This document shows positions 44,135-55,581 of a DNA stretch of 64,000 nucleotides, one piece after another. This DNA is from Aplectana chamaeleonis. Lineage: Eukaryota; Nematoda; Chromadorea; Rhabditida; Cosmocercidae. The DNA lies in assembly GCA_029168955.1 (NCBI GenBank), contig JAPDOI010000137.1, forward strand, positions 207,501 to 271,500, written 5' to 3'. A program made the translations under genes and the position numbers. A model generated the notes under the pieces. The model made no database searches. It was not told where the DNA came from and saw nothing but the letters and a program-made list of their open reading frames with translations. Numbering within the stretch: position 1 is the stretch's first letter; each line of letters opens with the position of its first letter.

Positions 44135-45589
44135 GGCTCACTCACCCCTACGAACGTGCCACCGAACCACAGGCTTCAAAACTCTGCCCAGAACACCCCG
44201 CAGCCGCCGTGAGGGTTAGTTGTGTGTATGGATTAGGACTGGAAGGTAGATGCATATCTTCATAATAAATCACGCTATGAGTGCGTCGAGATAGCGAGCG
44301 TTTCTAAAACGAACGTCCTGATGTTGACTGCCAAGACGTCGAACGTCTGTCCGGCACTCACAGCGATCGCTGGCACACAGGCCAATCACAGTGTTCACAG
44401 GCACTCGAGGTACCAACGACTATCATCGACATTCGCGGCGTTCCGTGTCGCGCAGTGAAGAAAGCGTGATTGTGGAAACTAGGTGAGGCGCACCGCCGTG
44501 TTAGACCTCTTTCATAGCTAAGATCGCTCCGTCCAGCGACTTGAAATCGCTCGGGCGGACGCAATTCTGTGTGAGAAAAAAGTCGAAGAATTGCGGGCGA
44601 TGCCAAAAAAAAACATTTTCTCAATTTCGGCCGAGTTCGCGTGATTGTTCTGGAAAATTGTTGCATCTACGTTTGAAATACGCTACTTCCGCAATGTCTT
44701 AGACCTAAAAATGGTTTTCAAAAGAAATGATGTGAAGCGATTCGCAACAGACAGCTGAAAACTACGACTCACGTTTGTAAGTAGTGGAGTTCTTGTATTA
44801 AATGTGATTTAACGGTAATCTTCTTTGATCTTCGAATATCTTTCATCGTAAATGTATCAAGATTGATCGTTTTTGACTTTCACATTCCATTTGTTCCGTT
44901 TCTAGAGTGTGAGGTCTGCGATTTCGCGCCGAGTACCCTGCATTGTGACCAAAGATTGCAGACTAGCCGTTTCGACCAGACGAATCGCTGCTATCATGGA
45001 AACGACGCGACTAGTCGAAGGGACTTGATAAAATCCAGCGCGTCGCCTCGACCACCTATGAAATTCTTTAGTCGCTGGGCTACCGCGACTAAAACGGCTA
45101 ACTGTTCCAATCCGTGGAGAGTTCAGCGCATCTGTAGCCCCAAGGGTTTCTGTGACTGTTGGCAGTGCAGCGACTAGTCGACGTGACCTGCTATAAAAGA
45201 GACTTGAGACTTTGTGAACGTGGGCGGAGCGTCTGGAGCGCTGCACAGAACACCATGAGGTAGGCATGGCATCAGGTTCTTCGAGCGAAATTTCATGAAA
45301 GTGGGTGGAGTGCGTGTGATAGCAATCGTTGAAGTAGGCGAGGTTTCGGGCCCAACGCAATAACGTCGTCAGAAGGGGTCTCGGTTTTTGGGCCGTGAGA
45401 CGCCGCAGTGCTGCGCATGACGTCTTGCAACTGAGCAGTGCTTTGTTCCCCACGTTTGTCTTCCGCAAAATGGGTTGTACATCGATTAAGGTGCCTAGAA
45501 GAACATTTGTCTACAGTCAGGAGCGCTATGCATAGCATCTCGAAAGGAGGGCATCGGGTACCGCTAAAACTTCGTCAAAAAAGGGAGGG
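44135..45589. repeat. GC-rich region with CGACTAGTCG words
   Basis: GCGACTAGTCG-type palindromes recur at about 45008, 45170 and, as GACTAGCCG or GCGACTAAAACGG variants, nearby. The 188-codon minus frame at 44902-45468 runs through these repeats, shows no domain, and is not called. Confidence 0.4.
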
Positions 45590-46760
45590 CGAGAGCGTTG
45601 GGCAGAACTTCCTTGAACAGAGCAGGGCTTCGAGTTGGTGCTGCGTGAAGCATAGTCAAAAGTGGCAGCGTTGAATGGGTAGCGTGCGCCTCATCTCAGA
45701 ATACCCATGGCGTGTCTTATGAAGCATTGGTCGCGTCGTTCAAATTTGGCAGCGCTTCATGATGAATGCGCGCTGTGTAGTAAGAGATGAAAAGCGTTTG
45801 AAATGAAGTGCGCGTGCCATGGTTGAAGGTAACTAGCGCTTCGTGGGGAGCGTACGTCGCTTGGTAGGGAATGAGTGAAGCTCCAGAGGGGGAGAGTGCG
45901 CCGCGTCGTTAGAAAATGGAAAGCGCTCATTGCGGAGCATTCGTTGCACCATGGAGAGTTAGTAACGCTTCATGAAGAGCATGCGCCGCGTAGAGGATTG
46001 TGAGTGGCGCATCAGGTCAATGACATACTTTGTCGCTGTCATGGGCCACAGCCATGACATTTAGCACAAATCTTGTGAGGACCTGCATAGGCGCAACGAC
46101 ACTGTGCGTCGTAGGAACAGTTCTCGCCTGTACGTCGCAGCGAAGTGTCGCGGAGGGCTGAAATACTGCAAATGTGGTGATGCTTGTCGTTGCCACTGCT
46201 GCTGTCAGTGTACAGAGCACTGCGACAGAATTGAACGATGGGAGCTCCGCGACAGGAGGTCGCTGTCGCTGCGCAGAGCAGCGCGACTGCGTGTCGCAAA
46301 AGTATACCATTGACCTCATGGAAGAGCGTGCGCCGCATCTTAGAAAGTTGGTGATACGTCGCGTCATGGGGAGTGAATAGAACTTCATGTGGACCGTGCG
46401 CGAAAAAAAAGTGAAAAAAAAGTGAAAAGTTATTAGCGCCTCATGGGGACTTGAAAAGTGAGAAAAGTGTCTCAGGCCAAAATCATATTTTCCGCGACAC
46501 GCGACCACAACCATCCGTGTCACGCATATAAATTTTCCGTCGATATGGAGGAATAACAGTGTGGGCGTCGTCCGTGGCGAAGAGTCTGATCTCGGCCTTG
46601 GACAGCATGCACAGCTTGGTGAAAAAAGAGTCATGCTCTCCACAAGGAGCTTGTGTTGTGTCGTAAAAAAAGTAAGAAGCGCATCATAGGGAACGTGAGA
46701 CGCGTCTTGGGAGGTGAGCAGCAGTGCTGGAAAGGTTTCGTGGACTTAATTAGAGGAGAT
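45590..46760. repeat. Degenerate minisatellite (AGCGCTTCATGGGGAGCGTGCG units)
   Basis: Units of roughly 60-75 bp with the core (A)AGCGCTTCATGGGGAGC then GTGCGCCGCGT recur at about 45690, 45765, 45835, 45910, 45970, 46325, 46435 and 46680, in one orientation and strongly diverged. The interval 46040-46310 interrupts the array with many TGCGACA / TGTCGCA words. Confidence 0.6.
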
Positions 46761-46764
46761 CTTC

Positions 46765-47105
46765 AGGAGGAGGTTATACACATGGGAACAAAGAGTTCCG
46801 GGGGAGGGGGACAAGCAGTGAGGCGATACTGTGAATGCAGTTGACATAGTGGATTGAAACTATTGGGGGGGGGCACTCGAGAAAATGAAATGGTTCATCC
46901 GTGAAAATCAAAACTTGGGCTGATATCATATGCCTGATAGCGATATCAGTCATTGTTTTCGTGGAGACTCCACGGAAATACTCCTACTTCTGGAACAGGT
47001 ATCATTCATTCTCCAACTAAATCCTGAGTCCCCCCCCCCCCAGAAATAGTTTCATACCGTCATATGTATCTAACCAGCTCTCTGTGCCCATGTGTATCAG
47101 ATGTC
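46765..47105. mobile_element. Imperfect inverted-repeat element with G-run / C-run
   Basis: TATACACATGGGAACAAAGAG (about 46775) pairs with 47075-47097. GAAACTATT plus a nine-G run plus CACTC (46857-46878) pairs with GAGT plus a run of C plus AGAAATAGTTTC (47025-47055). Confidence 0.6.
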
Positions 47106-47499
47106 GATTGATGAGAAAAGAACTAAGGACGGAAAAAAAATTTCAGAAAAACGAGAAAGCCTGGATGAATTGAGAGGAGTGTAGGAAGGAACTGCAGAAA
47201 AGTTTTGAGAAGGTTGGTAGAGCTAACTACGTAGGAGGGGGAAAGAGAAATTTCAGTAGTTTGGAAAAACTTTGCAAAAACACCTCTGAATATTTTCAAA
47301 ATAGAAAATCACTATAATGCTTTTTCTGATCTACTTAAACCTTCGCCCCGCCATACGGAATTTATTTTTGCAAGCTAGCGTAACCGGGCATATGTGGTGA
47401 AGTATGCCTTATCTAAGCCAAATAAGCTGGCCATCGAACCAACGTACATAGGTGGTTTTTAGGGGAGAGGTCGACTTCGGCCGGTATGCGAAGCTGGTA

Positions 47500-47642
47500 C
47501 AGTCGGCATGGATCCTAGAGATACTTTGCATTCCTTGTTGAAGGTTGGCGCAAACTCGGTGCCATATGCTAGAAAATAGGTGCGCCTAGTTTGCGCCACC
47601 CTCCGATGGGGAACGCAAAGTATCACTAGAATCCATGCCGAC
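47500..47642. mobile_element. Palindromic MITE, GTCGGCATGGATCC family
   Basis: AGTCGGCATGGATCCTAGAG pairs with CTAGAATCCATGCCGACGG. Third copy of the 14326 and 25861 family. Confidence 0.7.
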
Positions 47643-48148
47643 GGCATTTTAAGTTACACAAGACAGTGGTAGAAACGTGCTACTCTCTGCTAAAAAAGCA
47701 AATGCATCGTTTTGACAACCGAAACCGTCAATTTCGAAAATTCGGATGAAATCGATTTATCGCTTGTGTCAGGCATCTTTCATAGTCCTCACCGCAAGCG
47801 CGGCACCCGCGCCGCACTCAACGATGGGGCGTGAAATCATTAGATCAACAGCCAATTTCTCTCGTTTTCCTGCGTTCAAAGTTTTCCGCCAAGCAGCTGT
47901 GCGGCTTCCTACTAGAATTACACATATCGTATTAGCGGCGGCGAGTTCTTCATATTAAAGTTTATGAAGCAGGAAAAAGATCATGCGAGTTTGGAACATT
48001 CAGGTAGCACTAACAACCTCCTTTTGTATGAATCTATGCATCCGCAGAAATGTTTCTCCTCATCTGTATACCGTACAGATAATACCTTGAAACTGTTGGG
48101 AGAGAGTAACAAACTTCCCAGCGGCACCGAGGTGCCAAAGTATATTGA
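47643..48148. other. No gene recognised
   Basis: Frames at 47746-47958 and 47964-48209 (+) have no motif, and the second runs into the MITE. Confidence 0.35.
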
Positions 48149-48624
48149 AGTACACGATAAGAATCGTTTTTCTGCTTTTCTGCCTATCTTGAAGACGGTC
48201 CCATGCTGATTGCAATGATGTTTTTAGAATCGTACAACACCTTCTAGGAACGGAGTCATGGTCCCTCAAAAATTGAGCTAAGGAAACATGGTGGACAAGT
48301 TTTCGGAGGCTTGTAACTTCCGTCTCTTGCAGCCGTATGCGAGCTGACCTGAGTAAGGAGAGAACTTGAGAATGAAGGGAAGAACGGGGCTATTGATCGG
48401 AAATCATCGCTTATCTCACGATCTCGAGCTTTCATTTGTTCACGTCGGTGGGCGTGGAAAGTGCATCTGGGGGTGACGAGCTGACGGGTGTCCAACTTTG
48501 GGCCCGTAGGGGACCGTTCCGAGCTCATTTTCCATAGTTTTTTCAACGTTAGGGTTGCGCTAGGCCTTGCAGCTGCCGATCTCCACCAAAAAAACCGACA
48601 TGGTTTTTATCGTGGACACTGCCT
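48149..48624. mobile_element. TTAA-type MITE, 31159 subfamily
   Basis: The interior (TCTTGAAGACGGTCCCATGC, CGATCTCGAGCTTTCATTTG) matches 31159-31648. The right end is CGTGGACACTGCCT plus TTGA; the left end is eroded. Its right end cuts the gene copy at 48633. Confidence 0.75.
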
Positions 48625-48632
48625 TTGAGGCT

Positions 48633-48875
48633 GACGGACGATTGCCGTCCAGGTGACGAAATTTCCTGCAACATTCAGGGCTGGGGTTCACCACCTAACA
48701 AAAAGAGCCGATACATGATTGCAGAGGAATCTAGAAGAAAGAGGAGATCTACCGCTAATAGGCCATCTTTCTTTCGGAGGTACTACTATCCGAAACCACA
48801 CATCGCACAGCGCATCCACTTTCGGACGATTGACCTTTTCTGATCCAAGGCGTTTCTATGGAGGGAGAGAAAACC
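48633..48875 (-). pseudogene. Broken paralogue of the small gene at 51749-52044
   Basis: The minus strand here matches 51550-51810 (+). The promoter-side sequence is conserved (AGGTCAATCGTC, GCGATGTGT, GCGGTAG, CCTCTGCAATCATG). The first 23 codons align in frame (VVNPSPECCRKFRHLDGNRP versus MVNFMPDIRKKFSRLGANRQ), but the ATG is GTG after an in-frame TAG. The copy ends where the MITE 48149-48624 begins. Substitutions keep the frame, which supports the reading frame of the intact copy. Confidence 0.6.
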
Positions 48876-50309
48876 GATCTCTGTGGCACCATGAGCCAGC
48901 CAATCAACAAAATGAAATCGAGTATGAAACGAATGCAGTTGGAGCACTATCGTATCAATGAGCCCAATAATACCTAGGTTTGAAAGTTCTCAGTTTGAAG
49001 AAAAAATACTATCTAGTAGGAAAAGGTGTGAATAAGAAGAAACAAAGCGCCGAAATTTCGACACCCAAATATTTCTCTCTCCTTTTCTTTTGTGTCATCT
49101 CCACCATAAATTACACAAGATTTTGAAGAAGCAGGCAGTTCAACGTTTTGCCACTCCTTCAACACAAACAAGTGTTTAATTCGAAAAAGGTCGACGTTGA
49201 TTCGTTTTCTTTGCGTTTTTACGACACCGTAAAACGGTAGCGTGTCACCCTGATTTTATAGCTCCCCGCATTATCACCTTCAGAAATCTCTCTTATTCGC
49301 CTCTCTTTCATCTTCCAATCATCAACAACCACTCAGTTTCATCCTCACATAACCTGCCCTTGTATTCCTCCCGCATTTGGACTATATAGATCAGTGCCTT
49401 AGACAATGTGACTTTTTGGCGTTATCCATAGAGGGTATTAATTGATTGAGATCATGTGTGTAAACACAGAATCTCAATGAAGTAAATACACCCTACCGAG
49501 TTTATTGAGAATCGAATTGCGTAAGAAGAGCGTCGACAGGGCGAATAACCGTAGTAAATACAGACGTCGTCTACCACACACAGTGCAACCATAAATTAAA
49601 GTGTTTGTGAGCATGAAAATTCCCTTTGATCTTAGCCGCCATCCATCTTGCATCGCGTCTGCTTCGGTTTTTGACTCATCCTGGTTCAATTCTGTAGACG
49701 GCAGTTCCTGACTGTGCTTTTCCAGATGAAAGGCTTTGTTTGACTATGGAACTCAATCTAGAAGTTATTCGAAGGATTCCTTTAAGATCTGGAGAGAACA
49801 CTACCCATGCATGGCTAAAAATTTCCCTTCTGTAATTTTCCGCACCTTCTCTTTTTTTTATAAATAGAAAGAATGACGCCACAATGAAAAAACTATATGT
49901 AACTCTTTTATGTTCTTCAAATCTACAGACTGCAAAAATAATGAATTCTCATGCGTGCGTATTCGGAGCGGAAGAGACCGCGACAGAGCGAGGTGAGGAC
50001 GGAGGGAGTAACTTCGCGTACCCATGCACGCGCATTAAAAGATGAAAATTTCATTTAATTTACGGAGCGTACACTGTCTATTGCAGAATTATGTCAGTTC
50101 TCTACAAAAATCTCAAAAAGATTTTTTTCGCTTCACAAATCGCTTCACAAAACGCTTTGAATGGTGTTTTGGCGAGGCAACAAAAAAAGGCAGCATTCGC
50201 AGCAGCAATGCTGACTGCATAGAAGCAGTTCGCATCGATTAACCTTACTAAGTTTGTGTGTAAATAGGTTCCCCGGCCTACCCCGACTTACGCTCGAGGG
50301 TATCGACTA
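48876..50309. other. Intergenic, no gene recognised
   Basis: Mostly AT-rich. A GC-rich island with CATGCGTGCGT / ACGCGCAT half-sites lies at 49950-50035. No secure coding frame. Confidence 0.4.
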
Positions 50310-50760
50310 CTCAGACAAACCCTCGCCCGGAGCGGGACCGGAGAGCAGCTCAAGCGACGCTGTCTCTCCTCTCCGAGCGAAAATTAGCCATCTACTTGGG
50401 TGAAAGCAGCCGCAATCTGGGCGACTGCAGTCCTGCTCGGAGCGATATTCGGTTGCATTTCGGACTGCTAACTTTTCTATATTTCTGCCTCTCCTCAAGA
50501 GGATGAAGTCTTTAAGGGGAATACGGTACTTGTCACAGCCTGAGAGCAAGGAGGTTGATCCTGCCACAGGCCGGAACAAGTATACCATCTCGCAATGAGG
50601 AAGCCTACCTCACCGCTGGTCATGGGTGATCTCCTCGGACGCCGAAAATTGTCCCCCTATGTCCCCAAAGTCACCACTCAGGAGTGGCCTCAAAATGCCA
50701 ACTGCCCGTCTCCAGGAGACGAGCCGCTTTTTATACCAGGAAGAACAAACAAGCCCGCAC

Positions 50761-50804
<44 letters not shown>

Positions 50805-50963
50805 ATGGCACCGCAGTCGCCTCGGGAGCCACCGGACAGCAACCGAGGCATCTATTCCAACCTGACGGGGGCCGCGGTAGCATTTTGACCCTCGGCCGCT
50901 GTCTGGGCGATGACGTAGTATTTTGGAGGAGCCGGTTCCGCTCCGAGCTGATGTTTGTCTAAG
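50310..50963. mobile_element. CTCnG-ended TIR element, short relative of 26926-28821
   Basis: The left end CTCAGACAAACCCTCGCCCG and right end CTCCGAGCTGATGTTTGTCTAAG are related to the ends at 26926 and 28821. The outside dinucleotides TA/TG match at one of two positions. It contains a (CT)n run at 50761-50802. Confidence 0.6.
50761..50802. repeat. (CT)n microsatellite
   Basis: About 21 CT units with one CC interruption near the start. The long serine-leucine peptides predicted here are artefacts of it. Confidence 0.95.
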
Positions 50964-51549
50964 TGTACAACGATTTTTACTTCAAAGTCTGGTGGACTGG
51001 ATCACAATGAAAAGGCTAACATAGAGAAAGTAGTTTTTCGCTTCTCCTTTGCTCTCATTGCAACCTTCGTCACTCGACTGAAATAAATTTGGTGATGCAT
51101 ATGTTTGAACTCGGCAACCATGGAATGTAGCGAACACAGTCTCTGAACGCACAGTGCACCCAAAAAATATAGTCAGATTTTCTGTTTAACTTAGAGAGGT
51201 TCCCGCGTTGATTAGAAGGAAGTATTCCAAGTTCCTCATAGCACTCTGCGCATAAAGTTGCAACCCATGAGAAATAGCCTAATGAGTGACAAAAATTTAT
51301 TGAGCAGTTTGTCTCACGAAGGAAGTGAAAATCGTCGACCTAGCCGTTTGTAACGAAATATATATGATATAGGTATGGGCCTGCAATAACTTATTTTCAA
51401 ACCAAGTTTCTTGCTGCAGAATAATTTTCTCAACCGAGTTACGGAGGATTTTCTCAGTTTGGCGAAACGGTGAGTGTACCCATCAGGTAAATCGGTTGCA
51501 TACGACTGGATATCCGATACAGAATTACTCGCTCGTTGACTCGGTAGCA

Positions 51550-51748
51550 CATGTCGTCACAGGTGCCGGTTTTCCCTCAATAGAAAGGTCCAAGAAGGTC
51601 AATCGTCTGGAAATGAATGTATCAATGTGTTGCTGTGATGATGTGCGATGTGTTGCTTTGTATAATTGACCTCTGCATGAAAATGGCCTAAAAGCGGTAG
51701 GTATCCAGTCTCCGCTAGTCTCCTCTGCAATCATGTGTCGGCTCTTAT
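51550..51748 (+). promoter_or_regulatory. Conserved upstream region of the small gene
   Basis: About 200 bp directly upstream of the ATG are recognisably shared with the broken paralogue at 48703-48875, including AAGGTCAATCGTC and the GATTGCAGAGG complement. The duplication thus carried the promoter region. An upstream exon inside it cannot be excluded. Confidence 0.45.
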
Positions 51749-52044
51749 ATGGTGAACTTTATGCCTGACATTCGCAAGAAATTCAGTCGCCTGGGCGCCA
51801 ATCGTCAGAAGGCTTGCTATACTTTAGCGTCTCGCTGCCGCTGGTTTTTCGGCACGTCTACAAGTGGTGAGATTTTGAAATCAATTATAGCCAGACCTGC
51901 CGCGAGTGACAGCGGCAGCAAAACGCCGAAGTATAATAAGGCCGTAAGTTAAGAGGCACACCTTCGCCAACAATGAACCTTTTCCAGCCGGGGCACAAGG
52001 AACACAAGGGACATCACCTGTTCAGTTCCTCCTGCAACTTATGA
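51749..52044 (+). CDS. Small two-exon gene, product unknown
   Basis: Exon 1 is 51749-51943 and exon 2 is 51988-52044 (stop TGA). The 44-bp intron has GTAAGT and TTTTCCAG, which is typical for nematodes, and keeps the frame. The product is 83 residues, basic, with MVNFMPDIRKKFSRLG at the start, a Cys/Trp/Phe patch (CYTLASRCRWFFG), a Ser/Lys stretch and a His-rich tail ending in SSSCNL. There is no signal peptide, membrane segment or known domain. The reading frame is supported by the aligned paralogue at 48633-48702, which varies mostly without breaking the frame. The start could be farther upstream if an unseen exon exists. Function unknown. Confidence 0.5.
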
Positions 52045-52288
52045 GGAAACGGTGAATGTCTTGATTGTCCTCCCAGATGAATTTATTTAGCACCAAAAAA
52101 TATCGCCGATCGGTATCTAGAGGCAAAAACATATCGTTACATTTCCTGAAAAACGGAAAGTAATATATTTTGAAAGATTTTTTTTCGAGGGGGAGACGGT
52201 CGTTACCCTCGATCAAAATTTCCAAGGTATTACATATCTGTGGGTAAACAGATGGGGGGACGCAAAACAAGGGTGGTAGTAAATGGTG

Positions 52289-52440
52289 TGTTAACCGGGA
52301 ATAAACCGCCACCTCCAAGCCGCCAACATACCGCGAATTAAATGCAGTAGAGCCGCCAAATTAACACGTATTAACCGCCACCTCCTGGCCGGCTACGAAC
52401 CGCGAAATAGGTGCCACGGTTTGTTGCCGGTTTAACGAAA
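52289..52440. repeat. Short TTAA-ended repeat with two AACCGCCACCTCC units
   Basis: TTAACCGGGAATAAACCG at the left and CGGTTTGTTGCCGGTTTAA at the right are imperfect complements. Inside, TAAACCGCCACCTCC...ACCGCGAA occurs twice in tandem about 70 bp apart. Confidence 0.5.
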
Positions 52441-53740
52441 GCTGCCCTCTGCTTACACATACATTATGCGTGACCTTCGCCCGCATAAGTATTTTCTACA
52501 CTTGGACACGAACGACGTTTACGGTGGAAAGACGAGGGATCGGAAAGATTATACAAGTGATGCTATTTATTTTATTCATTAGGAAGAGCTTTCAAAAGGA
52601 ACTTCGTAATATTTTGCTTGTTCGAAACACGATCAAAATGCAATTTTTTAAATTTTCCTTGTAAATCCTAATTCACGTAATTTTTTGTGAGCTCCGTGAG
52701 TTTTCAGGACCACTCTCGAAAAGACATGTTAGTTTAGTCATTTGCCTCAATCAATCAATTGCGTGTGATCTGACAAAAGTTTGCATTTGTAGTAACTTTG
52801 TTAACTTTTTTTTTGATATTTTCAAACAAAAGTTTTTTTGAAAAACAAAAAATTTATCGGAAGGAAATTTCGAGCGATTAAAAATTTAAAAAGTTCTGGA
52901 TGAATTATTTACAAGGTGTTCTTGGGAAGGTAACGCTAGGTGCGAAAAAGACATTCCGCAACTCGTCGAGTAATGCATAAATTCAAAGAATGTCCTGCAT
53001 TCAACTGAAATGGATAGTTGAAAACTTATAAGAATGATGATAAACTGGATAGTCTATCTTCGTTCTTGAATAAGAATTGAAGTGTTTTTTTGGAAGCGTG
53101 CAACTGAAGTCTGGCGTCTCATATTGGGGTAATGGTGTGGTTTCGGTCATTGATGCAGTTGAATTTGTGAAGTGTTTGCTGTCTTCTCAAAATGAAACTA
53201 ATCCCCCGCCCGCAGTTAGTGCTGAAAATATATAGAAACACTGTTACACACTCATATGCGCATCGTGCAAGAAAAAGGTTTTGTACACATATTTCAAGGT
53301 AAAAAATGGACCCTCAAAAAAAATAAGAGGCCACGATGGCACTGATCTGGCAATGAAAGAGGAGTATTCGAATCTTGCAGAAAAAGAAGAACAAATACAG
53401 TTGATTAAAGGAATAAGTTCGCATTTCTTTCCCACAAAACTCGCCCGATACGCCCCGACTAATGCTGATTAATCATTACTAGAGCATCAAATCACTTGAA
53501 AATCAGTGGCTTGCAAAATTTTCACTTTTTTGCACTAAAAAAGTTGTGGAAACCTGTTCGAAACGCGAGCAAGCAAATAATTTACTGCATACTCCTCATA
53601 GCCTGTGCTATGCAATGAATTATGAAAATGAAACTAACCTGATAATAGCAAAGCGAATGAATTTCGGAAAAAAAAATAAACAAAAGCGGGAGAAGTGTCG
53701 GCGCTCGCCAAAAAATTAACAGCTAACAGCTGATTGGGAG
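52441..53740. other. No gene recognised
   Basis: AT-rich stretch. Short frames at 52470-52664 and 53281-53472 (+) have no motif. Confidence 0.4.
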
Positions 53741-53931
53741 GGATTGATTAGTGCCACCAAAGAAGACGGCCAACGTGTTTCAGCAATGATCCTTGCTTTG
53801 TTTTTGATCCCTCATCGCCCGTTTCCCTGGCGGAAGCCGTTAAAAGACTCTCCCTTGGAACACCTTTCAGTTTTAAAGATAGGGTGACGTCCTGGATCGA
53901 AATCGCTAACAGTGCTATCAAACTTCCTTAA
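53741..53931 (+). pseudogene. Protein-like fragment with one frameshift, family unknown
   Basis: GLISATKEDGQRVSAMILAL reads to about 53800. After a frame change in a T-run, DPSSPVSLAEAVKRLSLGTP and FSFKDRVTSWIEIANSAIKLP continue to a TAA at 53929. The composition is strongly protein-like, unlike the surroundings. It may be an exon fragment of a host gene or of a retroelement polyprotein. No splice site was found at the frame change. Confidence 0.4.
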
Positions 53932-54012
53932 CCCTCTGCATTAATTAAACTCGTACTTGCCCTCAGTATAGATGGTCAAAACTGTTCCTACTGTATCTTG
54001 CTAACCGCATCC

Positions 54013-54036
54013 AAAAACTCCTCGGGAGGAGTTTTT
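54013..54036. repeat. Strong short hairpin (terminator-shaped)
   Basis: AAAAACTCCTCGGGAGGAGTTTTT is a perfect palindrome. A second hairpin (CTCTCGCA...CAGCAC / GTGCTG...TGCGAGAG) follows at about 54055-54093. No gene end is next to it, so a role is unproven. Confidence 0.5.
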
Positions 54037-54988
54037 CGTTAACCGCCAGTTCCTCTCGCATTTCAGCACTATTTCCGTGCTGTCTGCGAGAGTATGTTAA
54101 ACGCGAACTTACCGCGAGGATGCCACATGGCGGAATTTTAGAGAAAAAACAGACCTGAAAACGTTTTGAAAAGGCTATTTTTCGTAACAAAGGTTACAAT
54201 TTTCGCTTTTTCGAGGCGTTTTCATTGGAAGTGTATAAGAGGCCTACCACTGGAAGATGTTAGGGTGAAACTAGAGCGAGTTCTCTCTTAACTATCAAGA
54301 GTTATCATTACATTCTGGTGTGGTTAAACTCGCGTTTAACGCGAATTTAACTCCTGTTAGCTCGCGTTTAACACACCCAATTACTACCACCCCAAATTTC
54401 TCGACCGAGCATCGCAGTGGTTTTCTTAGTGATGTCAAGTCATTTACTAGCGAAGAAGTCAAGCTTAGGATGTTCAGAGAAATTTTTGCTCGAATTCTCA
54501 AAACTGGCTCGAAACTTTCTTTTAATTGTTATTTCAATTCATTTATTCTAGTTTGCGCTCCTAAACAAAACAAATGTGTTACACTGATATTTGTGTAAAC
54601 TTCAATATTAAAAGTCCGGAGCACAAATTTGGGCTCCATCTGTCGATTTTCGGGAAGCTTTAACAGATTAGGTTCGAAATCTTCCACCGAAGGCAAATTT
54701 TTGGGGCCCATTGCAATTTATTTATATTTATATTTATATGGAATACATCCGCGAATGCGTATGTGACCCTCTTAATAAGAGGTTAACACATTGACAAAAA
54801 AAATGAGAGAACTGAAGTGCATCAGGTTGTAGATCCACCAGGCTACTGTATAAAACTTTGGCTCAATTTCATTGGTGAACATAGAGTTTCGATACCAGTG
54901 GTAGCTCCAACCGCCAGTATGGACCGATATTCTTATATAGTAGTTACCCTTTAACCGCTCGCACCCTAACATACCACAATCACATTAA

Positions 54989-55474
54989 AGACAGTGTTCA
55001 CGATAAACTTCGAAGAATAGATCAAAAGCTAAACCAATCGTTTGGCCTCCAGGTAGAACTGAAACGACGAAGAAGTCGAGAAAAACGCACCAGAAGAGCC
55101 CGAAATCCTTTACTCTCACCCCGCTTCTTTACTCTCAGTGGAACTGTTTGTTGCAACAAAGAATTTTTTTGTGGACCCGTGTATGGAATTTTTCTACTTT
55201 CTCTTGCTCGGATCTTTGCTTCGGACCCTAACTAATACTGTTTTGCCTGGAATATTCTTCCATTTTTGATTAGCCTCATTTTTTTACCGATGAGAACCAC
55301 CGTGAACAAGTTTATCCAATCGGACAACTAGTGCAGGCCAGAGAATATTGTCACTGAAATAAGACGTTTTAGTGCGTTTCTCGCCGTTTCTTCGTAATTC
55401 AAGTAACACTTGGTGGCCGACGCATTGTTTTTTAGTGAAAAACTCGGGAACGAAAATTATCGTGAGCACTGCCT
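54989..55474. mobile_element. TTAA-type MITE, 484-bp subfamily
   Basis: AGACAGTGTTCACGATAAAC at the left, ATCGTGAGCACTGCCT at the right, TTAA at 54985-54988 and 55475-55478. Interior as in 5436-5918. Confidence 0.85.
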
Positions 55475-55581
55475 TTAAGTAAGCAGTTACTCTCATCAGG
55501 AGCAACCGAGTAGCAGTGAGGCGGCGGCACCAAAAAGCGGGTGGCCCGAACAGAGGATTCATTGGCACGTAGCATCACCAC

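Noticed and set aside
44902..45468. 188-codon minus-strand open frame, one of the longest in the window
   Set aside because: It runs through GC-rich repeats with CGACTAGTCG words, has no domain, and overlaps open frames on the other strand.
46017..46643. 208-codon minus-strand open frame
   Set aside because: It lies in diverged minisatellite and palindrome-rich sequence, and its composition changes along its length. Only a short part in another frame looks protein-like.
50595..50962. Ser-Leu repeat proteins
   Set aside because: They are the two readings of a (CT)n microsatellite inside a transposon-like element.
54013..54093. Bacterial-type terminators or bacterial contamination
   Set aside because: The hairpins look terminator-like, but the region is continuous with nematode-type MITEs and has no bacterial gene.
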